The notes under the pieces are model-generated. The model had not been told where the DNA came from, did not search any database, and worked only from the letters and a program-made list of their open reading frames with translations. The translations under genes and the position numbers were made by a program. From contig JAEWEG010000023.1 in assembly GCA_023389575.1 (NCBI GenBank), positions 1-46,593 of the forward strand: a stretch of DNA of 46,593 bases, read 5' to 3'. Below, piece after piece: positions 34,098-41,758 of this stretch (the stretch's first letter is position 1; the number at the start of each line of letters is the position of its first letter). This stretch comes from Chloroflexota bacterium (GTDB lineage Bacteria; Chloroflexota; Chloroflexia; Thermomicrobiales; UBA6265).

Positions 34098-34462
34098 CTG
34101 GCTCCTTCCTTGTCCAGTTCCCGCAACCGCGCCACGATCTCCGCCAGTGGAATCCCGATCGTCCGCGCCTCATCGACCATTGGCTCCAGCACCTCGCTGA
34201 AGAACCGTTCGCGATGCTCGGAAAGCAATTGCGCGCGCGAGCCTTCGGACACGAACATCCCGATCCCGCGCTTCTTGTACAGCACCCCTTCGTCCACCAG
34301 GCTCTGGAACGCCTTGGCGGCGGTGGCCGGGTTGATCCTGTAGTACGCCGCGTACTGGTTCGTGGACATCACCTGCTCCTCCTCGGCCAGCACGCCATGC
34401 AGGATGTCGCGTTTGATCTGCTCCGCGATCTGTCTGTAGATGGGACTGTGATCATCGAACAT
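34094..34462 (-). CDS. GntR family regulator, YtrA subfamily
   Basis: A 122-residue short GntR protein. The winged HTH covers QIAEQIKRDILHGVLAEEEQVMS...YRINPATAAKAFQSLVDEGVLYKKRGIGMFV, with a short C-terminal helix region instead of a large effector domain, which is the mark of the YtrA subfamily. It is the first gene of the operon and overlaps the ATPase start by ATGA. It should repress its own operon; a promoter with an overlapping repeat is seen just upstream. Confidence 0.92.
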   Translation of the reverse strand: MFDDHSPIYRQIAEQIKRDILHGVLAEEEQVMSTNQYAAYYRINPATAAKAFQSLVDEGVLYKKRGIGMFVSEGSRAQLLSEHRERFFSEVLEPMVDEARTIGIPLAEIVARLRELDKEGAR

Positions 34463-34471
34463 GGCCGCCTC

Positions 34472-34501
34472 GTTACTTAGCCGGTTCTTTACTCATGTAA
34501 C
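34472..34501. promoter_or_regulatory. Candidate GntR/YtrA operator
   Basis: GTTAC (34472-34476) and GTAAC (34497-34501), plus related AGTTAC/AGTAAA copies, lie between the -10 box and the regulator's ATG. The layout fits autorepression by the YtrA-type regulator. Confidence 0.45.
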
Positions 34502-34503
34502 TA

Positions 34504-34532
34504 ACCATAGCAGCAATGCACCGATTTCGCAA
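34504..34532 (-). promoter_or_regulatory. Promoter of the YtrA-type operon
   Basis: On the minus strand TTGCGA (34532-34527) and TATGGT (34509-34504) are 17 bases apart, about 42 bases before the GntR ATG. Confidence 0.5.
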
Positions 34533-34563
34533 GGTCCGCGGCTCCAAACGGCACGCCGTGGGC

Positions 34564-34569
34564 TACAAT
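34564..34569 (+). promoter_or_regulatory. Candidate -10 element (TACAAT) for the 34638 gene
   Basis: GCCGTGGGCTACAAT lies 69 bases before the ATG at 34638; the GCCGTGG prefix recurs before -10-like boxes at 6464 and 40490. Confidence 0.35.
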
Positions 34570-34637
34570 CCAGACCAGATCACGCTCGGCAATCTCGCGC
34601 CCCAACGCCCCCGGTTCGATTCCAGGAAGGTCCGACC

Positions 34638-35135
34638 ATGCCCACACCCGTCAGCCCGCATCTCACCCGCCGCCACCTGATCGCCGGGGCCGGCGCGGCC
34701 GCCACCTCGGTCATGGTTGGCCCGGCGCTCGCCCAGGACGCCTCGCCCGTCGCCAGCGGCGTCGACCCGGCCGCCTTCCGCGCGCTGTGCCAGTCGATCA
34801 CCGGTTTCGCCACCCTCGACGACGCCGGGCTCGAGCAACTGCTCGACCTCTTCCTGGCCGACGAGGAGACGACCGCCAGCCTCCAGGAACTCCTGACGAT
34901 GGAGATCGACCCGGACTTCAATCCGCTTCAACTGGACTTCCCGCTGGTCGTGGTGGTCAACAACATCCTGCAGTTCTGGTTCCTCGGCTCGTTCCGCAAC
35001 GAGGCGCTGGAAAACCGCGACCAGCGGTCCCCACGGCTCCTCGCCTACCAGTCGCTGCCCTATATCACCGCCCCCGCGCTGTGCAAGGCCTTCGGCTACT
35101 GGGCCACCGATCCCAACCTGCCCAATCGCCCCTGA
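34638..35135 (+). CDS. Tat-exported small subunit of a sorbitol/gluconate dehydrogenase-like enzyme
   Basis: A 165-residue protein with a Tat signal (RRHLIAGAGAAATSV, cut after ALAQ). The mature segment contains GFATLDDAGLEQLLDLFL and the terminal ALCKAFGYWATDPN, the pattern of the small subunit that accompanies GMC-type membrane dehydrogenases. AGGAAGG precedes the ATG at 34638. It lies 35 bases before the GMC gene, so the two are expressed together. It may chaperone the catalytic subunit across the membrane by the Tat route. Confidence 0.82.
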   Translation: MPTPVSPHLTRRHLIAGAGAAATSVMVGPALAQDASPVASGVDPAAFRALCQSITGFATLDDAGLEQLLDLFLADEETTASLQELLTMEIDPDFNPLQLDFPLVVVVNNILQFWFLGSFRNEALENRDQRSPRLLAYQSLPYITAPALCKAFGYWATDPNLPNRP

Positions 35136-35170
35136 TCCGGATTCCCCCCACGCCCACGAGGAACCAATTC

Positions 35171-36829
35171 ATGCAAGCCACTCCCACCGCCGCGTCCACC
35201 CAACCCGACCATGACATCGTGATCGTTGGCTCCGGTGTCGCCGGCGCCCTTGTCGGCGCCCGCCTGGCCGCGGCCGGGGCCAGCGTCGCCATCCTGGAAG
35301 CCGGACCCGTCACCGATCGCGCCGCCTCCGTCGCCCGCTATCACAAGGGGGTCTACGCCTACGAAAGTCCGGAATGGGCGCCCCAGCCAACCTCCGCCGA
35401 TCCCAATTGGTACTACCTGCAATCCGGCCCCGTGACCTGGACCAGCGACTACGAGCGCCGGGTCGGCGGCACCACCTGGCACTGGCTGGGCAACACTCCC
35501 CGCCTGCTCCCCAGCGATTTCGAGATGCGGACCCGGTTCGGCGTCGGCAAGGACTGGCCGCTGAACTACGACGACCTCGAACCCTGGTACCTCCAGGCCG
35601 AGTACGAACTCGGCATCGCCGGCGACAGCGAGAACGATCTCGGCTCGCCCCGGAGCGGCCCGTACCCCATGCCACCCCTGCCGCTCGCCTCCGGCGACCT
35701 CATCTTCAGGGAAGCCGCCGCCTCGCTCGGCTACGAGGTCGTCGCCACCCCCCAGGCCCGCAACTCGGTCGAGGGCTACCAGGGCCGGTCGCGCTGCTGC
35801 GGGAACGGCACCTGCATTCCCATCTGCCCGGTCCAGGCCAAGTACGACGCCACGGTTCACGTCGACCTCGCCGTCGCCAACGGCGCCCGCCTGCTGGACA
35901 ATTCCGTGGCCTGGAAGATCGATGTCGACGACGATGGCGCCATCTCCGGCGTCCACTACAAGACGCCCGACGGCGCCGACCACGTCATCACCGGCCGCAC
36001 GTACGTGATCGCCGCCAACGGCATCGAAACGCCCAAGCTCCTCCTGATCTCGGCGGGCGAAAACGCCCCGAACGGCGTCGCCAACTCCAGCGACCAGGTT
36101 GGCCGCAACCTCGCCGACCACCCCGGCATCTTCACGGGCGGCTCCATGCCCCGGGCCTACGCCGGATCGCGCGGACCACTCCAGCTCGCCGGCATCGACT
36201 CCACCCGCGAAGGCGATTTCCGCGGCGAGCGCTCGGCGTTCCGGTTCGAAATCCACCACGACACCATCAACGCCGTGAACATCGCCCGCGACCTGATCGC
36301 CGAGGGACTCTCCGGCCCGGCCATCTCGCAGCGCATCGCCGAAATCGCCCCCTACCGCATCGGCGTCTCCTGTCTCACCGAGCAACTGCCCAATCCGGAA
36401 AACCGCGTGGTGCCAGACGACCATGAAACCGACGCCCTCGGCATCCCTCGCCCCCGGATTCACTTCGACTACGGCGACTACACCATGAAGGGCATCGAAA
36501 GCGCGCTCGAACTCCATCACCATGTGATGGACGCCCTCGGCGCCACCGATGTGTTCGATTCCGGCATGTTTGGCGTGGGCCACCTGATGGGCACCTGCGT
36601 CATGGGCGACGATCCCGCCACCTCCGTGGCCGATCGCACCGGCCGCGCCCACGACCATGCCAACCTTTACTTCGCCGGCTCCAGCCTCTTCCCCACCACC
36701 GGCACGGCCAACCCCACCCTCACCATCGCCGCCCTGGCCCTGCTCACGGCGGACGCCATCGGCCAGGAGATGGGCCTCACGGTGCCCGGCATCGCCACCG
36801 AACCGGTCGGCACGCCCGTCCCCGCCTGA
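35171..36829 (+). CDS. GMC family oxidoreductase
   Basis: A 552-residue FAD-dependent GMC oxidoreductase starting at ATG 35171 behind GAGGAAC. The FAD dinucleotide motif is IVIVGSGVAGALVGARL at residues 16-32. A cysteine-rich loop CCGNGTCIPICPVQAKYDA (about residues 210-230) and the C-terminal HLMGTCVMG and YFAGSSLFPTTGTANP blocks carry the usual active-site His and Asn. No own signal peptide is seen, so it may be carried out with the Tat small subunit. Likely substrates are polyols or aldonates, passing electrons to a cytochrome not found nearby. Confidence 0.92.
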   Translation: MQATPTAASTQPDHDIVIVGSGVAGALVGARLAAAGASVAILEAGPVTDRAASVARYHKGVYAYESPEWAPQPTSADPNWYYLQSGPVTWTSDYERRVGGTTWHWLGNTPRLLPSDFEMRTRFGVGKDWPLNYDDLEPWYLQAEYELGIAGDSENDLGSPRSGPYPMPPLPLASGDLIFREAAASLGYEVVATPQARNSVEGYQGRSRCCGNGTCIPICPVQAKYDATVHVDLAVANGARLLDNSVAWKIDVDDDGAISGVHYKTPDGADHVITGRTYVIAANGIETPKLLLISAGENAPNGVANSSDQVGRNLADHPGIFTGGSMPRAYAGSRGPLQLAGIDSTREGDFRGERSAFRFEIHHDTINAVNIARDLIAEGLSGPAISQRIAEIAPYRIGVSCLTEQLPNPENRVVPDDHETDALGIPRPRIHFDYGDYTMKGIESALELHHHVMDALGATDVFDSGMFGVGHLMGTCVMGDDPATSVADRTGRAHDHANLYFAGSSLFPTTGTANPTLTIAALALLTADAIGQEMGLTVPGIATEPVGTPVPA

Positions 36830-36840
36830 CCTCGCCAGAC

Positions 36841-36884
36841 GAAAACGGGCCGGTTCGACCTCGGTGTCGAGCCGGCCCGTTTTC
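36841..36884 (+). terminator. Intrinsic-type terminator after the GMC gene
   Basis: GAAAACGGGCCGG...TCGAC (36841-36859) pairs with GTCGA...CCGGCCCGTTTTC (36866-36884). A long stem just after the GMC stop, with an A-rich left and T-rich right arm. Confidence 0.8.
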
Positions 36885-36897
36885 GCGATGCTCCTGC

Positions 36898-36903
36898 TAC
36901 ACT
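36898..36903 (+). promoter_or_regulatory. Candidate -10 element (TACACT) for the 36965 regulator
   Basis: TGCTACACT lies 62 bases before GTG 36965 but only 5 before the in-frame GTG 36908, favouring the later start. Confidence 0.35.
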
Positions 36904-36964
36904 GGCCGTGGGTTCACACCGTCGCGGTCGCGCCAGCCAACGCTGGAATGTCCAGGTACTCCTC

Positions 36965-37966
36965 GTGTCAGCATTCACGGCGATCCCCGCGTTCAGATTC
37001 AACACGGACGACCATCCCGCCGAAACCCGGGTAAAGCTCTGGCGCGACATCGTCGCTGTCACCCACGACTCCGCGCCACTCGAACCCGGCCCCGCCCACT
37101 CCGATTACAACCTCTGGAACCTCGGCGGGATGGCGGTCAGCTCCGGCTCCTACTGGGCCCAGACCTTCACCCGCTCCCTCGAGGCCATTCGCCGGGACCA
37201 GATCGATCACATCGGCCTCTTCGTCCAGGGCCGCGGCAGCCGTTACAGCCGCGTTGGCGACACCGAACGGCACATCACCCCGTACGACCTCCAGATCACC
37301 GACTTCGCCCAACCCGAGACGTCATTCGCCACCGCCGGAAGCAGCGGCACCCTCTATATCCACCGCGACCTGGCCGAGGAATTCCTGCCCACCATCGCCA
37401 GCTACCACGGCCATGTCCTGCGCGACAGCACGGCCAACGTTGTCGCCCACCACATCCTGAACCTCGGCGCCCACCTGCCAACCATGTCGGAATCCGCGCT
37501 GCCTCACATCACCCAGGCCACGATCGAACTGGCGGTCGCCTGCCTCCAGTCGCTTCAGACTGGCTCGTGGGACATGTCCAAACCGGTGACCTTCGCCATG
37601 CGCCGCCGCGTCGAGCGCTACATCGACGCCCACCTTGGGCGCCCCGATCTCACCCCGGCGTCAATCGCCCAGGCCTGCGGCCTCTCCCGCAGCTCCCTCT
37701 ACCGCCTGTTCGACCAGCACGACGGGATCATGGCCTACGTCAAGCGCCGCCGCCTCCACCGCATTCGCGACATCCTCCTCGCCAGCACCGACCATCGATC
37801 GCTGGCCGGCATTTGCCAGGACCACGGCTTCCAGAGCGGCGCCCACTTCAGCCGCGAGTTCCGCCGGGAATTCGGCTACTCGCCCAGCGACATCCGCGGC
37901 GGCCTCCTCGCCGCCAGCCCGGCCCCCGCCTCTCCCGGACTGATTCTCCACGCGCTCCATGCCTGA
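36965..37966 (+). CDS. AraC family transcriptional regulator
   Basis: The protein has 333 residues from the chosen GTG at 36965. An upstream GTG at 36908 is in frame but sits almost on the -10-like element. It has an N-terminal AraC_binding_2-type domain (FRFNTDDHPAETRVKLWRD, IGLFVQGRGSRYSR) and a C-terminal double HTH (TPASIAQACGLSRSSLYRLFD and GICQDHGFQSGAHFSREFRREFG). The effector is unknown. It follows the GMC gene and terminator, so it may regulate that unit or stand alone. Confidence 0.9.
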   Translation: MSAFTAIPAFRFNTDDHPAETRVKLWRDIVAVTHDSAPLEPGPAHSDYNLWNLGGMAVSSGSYWAQTFTRSLEAIRRDQIDHIGLFVQGRGSRYSRVGDTERHITPYDLQITDFAQPETSFATAGSSGTLYIHRDLAEEFLPTIASYHGHVLRDSTANVVAHHILNLGAHLPTMSESALPHITQATIELAVACLQSLQTGSWDMSKPVTFAMRRRVERYIDAHLGRPDLTPASIAQACGLSRSSLYRLFDQHDGIMAYVKRRRLHRIRDILLASTDHRSLAGICQDHGFQSGAHFSREFRREFGYSPSDIRGGLLAASPAPASPGLILHALHA

Positions 37967-37992
37967 GACGATCCCAGGACAGGGGCGGGCCA

Positions 37993-38181
37993 CTACTCGG
38001 GTCGATGGTCGAATCGCGCACCGACCACCGGCCCAAGCGCCGCCCCCAGCAACAAGCAGCCGATCGCGATGAACCGCGCGGCGTCCTCGTAATCGAGCAC
38101 GAAGGCGGTGAACGCCGCGAGCCCGATTCCCACCAGGTAGCCGGCGACCAGACCAATCAGGATCCTGACGATCACGTTCAT
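37993..38181 (-). CDS. Small membrane protein, unknown function
   Basis: A 62-residue protein with two hydrophobic segments (VIVRILIGLVAGYLVGIGLAAFTAFVL and FIAIGCLLLGAALGPVVGA) separated by a short charged loop. The start overlaps the stop of the next gene (ATGA), so it is coupled to the larger membrane protein. No family recognised. Confidence 0.65.
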   Translation of the reverse strand: MNVIVRILIGLVAGYLVGIGLAAFTAFVLDYEDAARFIAIGCLLLGAALGPVVGARFDHRPE

Positions 38182-38618
38182 GTGGAAATCTCCTTCGCCA
38201 TTACGGCTGCTTCCCGGCCGCCGCGCACGGCCGCCACAGCCCGTAGCGCGATCCAGCTCCCGAGCACCAGCAGGAACGCGCCGTTCAGCGGGTGGAGCGC
38301 GTTCAACCGGGAGTTGCTCGCCTCGATGAATCCGTACTGGGCCTCGAACGACAGGAACAGCACCACGCAGGCCACGGTCAGACCGCGTCCCGTCCTACCC
38401 GCCAGCGCCGGTATCCACATCACCCAGGTCAGCAGCCCGAGCATATGGCCCAGCCGCTCGTGATCCCGCCACCGGCTGGCGTCATCGAACATGCTCAGTC
38501 CCACCAGGAAGAATTGGCCGAACGCGCCAAGCGCGAACAACCCGGCCAGCACCAGCAGCACGACCCGCGCCACGAGCACCAGGGCGAACCGCGAAGCAGG
38601 GGAGGTATCTGTCGCCAT
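38178..38618 (-). CDS. DUF6220-like small membrane protein
   Basis: A 146-residue membrane protein starting at ATG 38618, preceded by AAAGGAG. It has four hydrophobic segments (first at residues 13-36, then LGHMLGLLTWVMWIPALAG, LTVACVVLFLSFEAQYGFI and HPLNGAFLLVLGSWIAL). The HERLGHMLG and LHPLNG blocks, with conserved His near membrane segments, resemble DUF6220-like proteins. A short co-transcribed membrane peptide gene follows. Function unknown. Confidence 0.7.
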   Translation of the reverse strand: MATDTSPASRFALVLVARVVLLVLAGLFALGAFGQFFLVGLSMFDDASRWRDHERLGHMLGLLTWVMWIPALAGRTGRGLTVACVVLFLSFEAQYGFIEASNSRLNALHPLNGAFLLVLGSWIALRAVAAVRGGREAAVMAKEIST

Positions 38619-38922
38619 CACGCCACTCCTTTCCGTCGCCCCGGGCGGAACCGGGCGCTTGCCCGCGCCGCCAGGGCACACCAATCCGTGATGCCGGGCC
38701 GTGGCAACCACGTCCGGAACCAACTCGGTGCCCAGTCTGGCGATCGACTTTGAGAATTCCCTAAGAACCCCCGCTCCGCCCGCGACGCGCGGCGGGTAGC
38801 CCATTCGCCTCTTGCGACAGTTCACGTTCCGGCCCACACTGGATTGACCGGCGCCAGAGGGGAGCGGCGCCCCGGTGAATGGGTCCCTTGTCCAAGCGTC
38901 CCCAAGCAGAAACAGGGAGCAC
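38619..38922. other. Intergenic region between divergent small genes
   Basis: A 304-base spacer with no gene I can support. CACACTGGATTGACC near 38832 could be promoter-like. Confidence 0.45.
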
Positions 38923-39462
38923 ATGCACCGAACACGCCTCACGTCACTGCTCGCCATCGGCATTCTCTTCACCACCCTGCTCGGCGGCGCCCATCTCGCC
39001 ACCGCGCAGGACCAGGCCGCGGCCGACCACGTCGCCGTCGGCACCTGGACGGTGGAAAGCGCGCCGGCTGACCTCATCACCAACATCCGCGCCATCAGCC
39101 TCGCGCCCGGCGGCATCGCCTCGGTGATCTCCACCGGCCAGGGCGAGGACCCGCTCGGCGCGCTCGGCGCCTGGGAAGAGACCGGCGATACCTCGGTCAT
39201 CCTCACCTTCACCCTGTTCACCAACGGCCCGGCCTACATCACCGTTCGCGCCAGCCTCGACTTCGCCGACGACGGCGCCTCCTTCACCGGCGGCTACACC
39301 ATGGAGGCGGTGTTCGATCCCGCCGGCGGTGGCACCGGTGGCGAAATCGGCCCTGGCACCCTGACCGGAACCCGCCTGGTGGCCGAGGCCCCCGGCACCC
39401 CGACCGAATCGTTCGAGGACTTCTTCGCGATCCCGGACCCGGAAGCCACTCCCGCCCCGTAA
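38923..39462 (+). CDS. Secreted protein, unknown function
   Basis: A 179-residue protein with a Sec signal peptide (MHRTRLTSLLAIGILFTTLLGG, cut near ATAQ) and a mature domain of probable beta strands (GTWTVES, VILTFTLFTNGPAYITVRASLDF, GGYTMEAVF), ending with TPAP. RBS AGGGAGC precedes the ATG. No recognised family; the pattern resembles small lipocalin-like secreted folds. An intrinsic terminator follows directly. Confidence 0.65.
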   Translation: MHRTRLTSLLAIGILFTTLLGGAHLATAQDQAAADHVAVGTWTVESAPADLITNIRAISLAPGGIASVISTGQGEDPLGALGAWEETGDTSVILTFTLFTNGPAYITVRASLDFADDGASFTGGYTMEAVFDPAGGGTGGEIGPGTLTGTRLVAEAPGTPTESFEDFFAIPDPEATPAP

Positions 39463-39469
39463 CACACAC

Positions 39470-39498
39470 CGAAGGCCCGGCAATGTGCCGGGCCTTCG
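39470..39498. terminator. Perfect terminator hairpin between convergent genes
   Basis: CGAAGGCCCGGCA (39470-39482) and TGCCGGGCCTTCG (39486-39498) form a perfect 13-bp stem around ATG. It separates the secreted protein gene (+) from the small gene (-). No U-tract, so it may be a bidirectional stop of the weaker type. Confidence 0.7.
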
Positions 39499-39520
39499 CG
39501 CATGCCTGATCGTCCCGCGA

Positions 39521-39745
39521 TCAATCCGCCGCCAGCCGGTCCGCCCGGCCCGACCCCGGGTGGTAGCGCAGCGTCACCCGCCGCGCCTCGTTATCCGGCC
39601 ACTCGCCGATCACCTCCACCCCCAGCGCGTGCTGGTCGGTGGAAAACACCCATTCCCAGTGGATCAGCGGCCAGCCGCCGATCATCGGATCCTGGATCGC
39701 CCGCCGCACGTTTCGCACCTGCTCCTGGGTGACGCCACTGGTCAT
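39521..39745 (-). CDS. Small protein, unknown function
   Basis: A 74-residue protein starting at ATG 39745 behind GAGGAGG, a perfect Shine-Dalgarno site. It has a mixed sequence (WEWVFSTDQHALGVEVIGEW, ARRVTLRYHPGSG) with no membrane segment. No family recognised. It is convergent with the secreted protein gene. The strong RBS is the main reason to accept it. Confidence 0.6.
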   Translation of the reverse strand: MTSGVTQEQVRNVRRAIQDPMIGGWPLIHWEWVFSTDQHALGVEVIGEWPDNEARRVTLRYHPGSGRADRLAAD

Positions 39746-39847
39746 GGGGAAACCTCCTCGGCCATTGCTCCCGGTTGCCTGTCTGCCCCTATCGTAGCGC
39801 ACCGCCGAAACCGCCCCCTCGCGCCGCTGGCCCCCGCCGCCGAACCG

Positions 39848-39862
39848 CCCTACGATGGAACC
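39848..39862 (+). promoter_or_regulatory. Repeated promoter-like element, copy 1
   Basis: CCCTACGATGGAACC, identical to the copy at 40487-40501. TACGAT (39851-39856) is a -10-like box 53 bases before GTG 39904. Confidence 0.45.
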
Positions 39863-39903
39863 GGCACGCCGATATCCCTGACCGTCCGCCCGAAGGAGCC
39901 CTC

Positions 39904-39954
39904 GTGATTCATATCCGCACTTCGCCGCCCGGTACCGGACCCCGCCCGCGATGA
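39904..39954 (+). CDS. Candidate leader peptide, 16 residues
   Basis: GTG 39904 follows CGAAGGAG by a good spacing and opens a 16-codon frame (VIHIRTSPPGTGPRPR) whose stop TGA overlaps the ATG of the membrane gene. The same CGAAGGAGCC context precedes the true start of the LLM gene at 40552. It could be a translational coupling leader or a misread start; there is no attenuator visible. Confidence 0.4.
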   Translation: MIHIRTSPPGTGPRPR

Positions 39955-40436
39955 CCTGGCTCCGCGACCTCGGCACCCGCCTGGCCGATGCCTACCAGCA
40001 CGAAATCGTCGATCCCCACAAGCAGCCACAACTGGCCCTGCTGCTCGCCTTCCTCGTCACCTTCAGCCTCGTCCGCTGGATTACCCACTCGATCCGCGCC
40101 GGACGCCACACCCGCATTTTCCACAACGTCTCCGCTGGTGGCACCCACTTCCACCACCTCGTGCCCGGCATCCTGCTGATGATGGTCAGCGGCTACATCG
40201 CCATCGCCGTCGACCCATCGATGCCGAAGGAACCCATGGCGGTCCTCTTCGGCATCGGCATGGCCCTCACCCTCGACGAATTCGCCCTGTGGCTGCACCT
40301 GGAGGACGTGTACTGGGCGAAGGAAGGCCGCCAGAGCGTGGACGCCGTGATCATCACCGCCACGATCATCGGCCTCGGCATCCTCGGCTGGAGCTTCTGG
40401 GCCGAACTCGGGCGCGTGGTCGGCGACGTGTTCTAA
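39951..40436 (+). CDS. Conserved integral membrane protein with a His motif
   Basis: A 161-residue protein with about four hydrophobic segments and a distinctive loop GTHFHHLVPGI (residues 63-73). The motif and the later segment LDEFALWLHLEDVYW suggest metal or cofactor binding at the membrane surface. It is preceded by the 16-codon leader frame and overlaps it by ATGA. I recognise no named function; similar proteins are seen as hypothetical integral membrane proteins in actinobacteria. It lies 115 bases ahead of the LLM gene. Confidence 0.7.
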   Translation: MTWLRDLGTRLADAYQHEIVDPHKQPQLALLLAFLVTFSLVRWITHSIRAGRHTRIFHNVSAGGTHFHHLVPGILLMMVSGYIAIAVDPSMPKEPMAVLFGIGMALTLDEFALWLHLEDVYWAKEGRQSVDAVIITATIIGLGILGWSFWAELGRVVGDVF

Positions 40437-40486
40437 CCCCGCCTGCCAAACCACCCCGCCCGCCAGTGGCATCCTCGCCGCCGTGG

Positions 40487-40501
40487 CCCTACGATGGAAC
40501 C
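40487..40501 (+). promoter_or_regulatory. Repeated promoter-like element, copy 2
   Basis: CCCTACGATGGAACC repeats the 39848 element. Its TACGAT box (40490-40495) lies 62 bases before the LLM ATG. Confidence 0.45.
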
Positions 40502-40551
40502 CGCCACCACCGATTAGCCCGGCCACGCACCGCCGGGCCGAAGGAGCCTGC

Positions 40552-41469
40552 ATGAAGATCGGTTTCATCCTCCCCCTTGGCGAAGATTCCACCCTCGGAC
40601 GCGCCCCCACCTGGCCCGAAATACGATCCCTCGCCCTCCAGGCCGAAGGCGCCGGGTTCGACTCCGTCTGGGTCTACGACCACCTGCTCTACCGCTTCCC
40701 CGAACGTGACACCATGGGCGTGCAGGAATGCTGGTCGGTCCTCTCCGCCCTCGCCGGGGTGACCGAGCGCGTGGAACTCGGCACCCTCGTGATGCCCACC
40801 ATCTGGCGCAACCCCGCCCTGCTCGCCAAGATGGCCGTGACGGTCGACGAGATCTCCGGCCACCGCCTCATCCTCGGCCTCGGCACCGGCTTCCACGAAC
40901 CCGAGTTCGCCGCCTTCGGCTACCCCTTCGACCACCGCGTCGACCGCTTCGAGGAAGCCCTCCAGGTGATCGGCCCTCTCCTGCGCGAAGGCAGGGTCGA
41001 CTTCGAGGGCACCTACGTCTCCGCCCCCAACTGCGAGATCCGCCCCGCCAGCACCCGGAACGGCTCCATCCCCATCCTCGTCGCCAGCCACGGACCCCGC
41101 ATGCTCCGCCTCACCGGCGCCCACGCCGACGCCTGGAACACCGCCTGGCTGGGCGACGTCTCCGCCCTGGCCTCCCGCCGCGCCGCCCTGGAGGAGGCCT
41201 GCGCCGCCACCGGCCGCGACCCGAACTCGCTCACCATCACCGTCGGCGTCCACATCGCGCCCCCCGCCGCCCCGGACGCCGAACCCCACGACCCCGCCCG
41301 CGTCCTCTCCGGCACCCCGGAGGAGATCGCCGCCGGCCTGCTGGCCTACCGCGACGCCGGCGTGGACCACGTCATCTGCGGCGCCCTGGCCGCCACCACC
41401 CACGACTACACGGCCCAGGTCATCGCCCTCACCGCCGCCGCCCTCGCCGTCTACAACTCGAAGGCGTAG
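40552..41469 (+). CDS. LLM class flavin/F420-dependent oxidoreductase
   Basis: The protein has 305 residues from ATG 40552, which follows AAGGAG. The barrel begins MKIGFILPLGEDSTLGR and has VYDHLLYRF, GTLVMPTIWRNPALLAKM, the core ISGHRLILGLGTGFHEPEFAAFG, and ASHGPRMLRLTGAHADAWN. It is a different subtype from the LLM gene at 7569. It is the last plus-strand gene before the restriction-modification edge. The substrate is unknown. Confidence 0.9.
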   Translation: MKIGFILPLGEDSTLGRAPTWPEIRSLALQAEGAGFDSVWVYDHLLYRFPERDTMGVQECWSVLSALAGVTERVELGTLVMPTIWRNPALLAKMAVTVDEISGHRLILGLGTGFHEPEFAAFGYPFDHRVDRFEEALQVIGPLLREGRVDFEGTYVSAPNCEIRPASTRNGSIPILVASHGPRMLRLTGAHADAWNTAWLGDVSALASRRAALEEACAATGRDPNSLTITVGVHIAPPAAPDAEPHDPARVLSGTPEEIAAGLLAYRDAGVDHVICGALAATTHDYTAQVIALTAAALAVYNSKA

Positions 41470-41632
41470 TCAGGGACAACACCAGGCCGACACGGAGTCG
41501 GCCCCAACACACGGTCGGAGCATGGATTGACACTTCTCGAACTTGGTAGCGGCGAATCGCGTGTCTTCGCCCAGGAATGGCGCGCACTGGTTAGGTCAGA
41601 GGACAACGTTGATACCAGGCGTTGACGAAAGG

Positions 41633-41661
41633 CGAACTCGAAACTACGAGTTTCGAGTTCG
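41633..41661. repeat. Perfect inverted repeat 1 of junction
   Basis: CGAACTCGAAACT (41633-41645) pairs with AGTTTCGAGTTCG (41649-41661) around ACG, a 13-bp stem. Confidence 0.75.
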
Positions 41662-41700
41662 ATCATGAGCTTACTGACACCCTTTGCCGCTCATGATCGA
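41659..41700. repeat. Perfect inverted repeat 2 of junction
   Basis: TCGATCATGAGC (41659-41670) and GCTCATGATCGA (41689-41700) form a perfect 12-bp stem around an 18-base loop. It overlaps the end of repeat 1 by 3 bases. Confidence 0.75.
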
Positions 41701-41727
41701 CCTTTGGGTGACTTTTACCGTTCTATG

Positions 41728-41758
41728 GGCAACTATCAAGTAATCCTTGATAGTTGCC
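41728..41758. repeat. Perfect inverted repeat 3 of junction
   Basis: GGCAACTATCAA (41728-41739) and TTGATAGTTGCC (41747-41758) form a perfect 12-bp stem around GTAATCC. Confidence 0.75.

Noticed and set aside
35096..36658. Long minus-strand frame opposite the GMC gene
   Set aside because: Gly/Val/Ala-rich shadow of the GMC coding frame; no domain visible.
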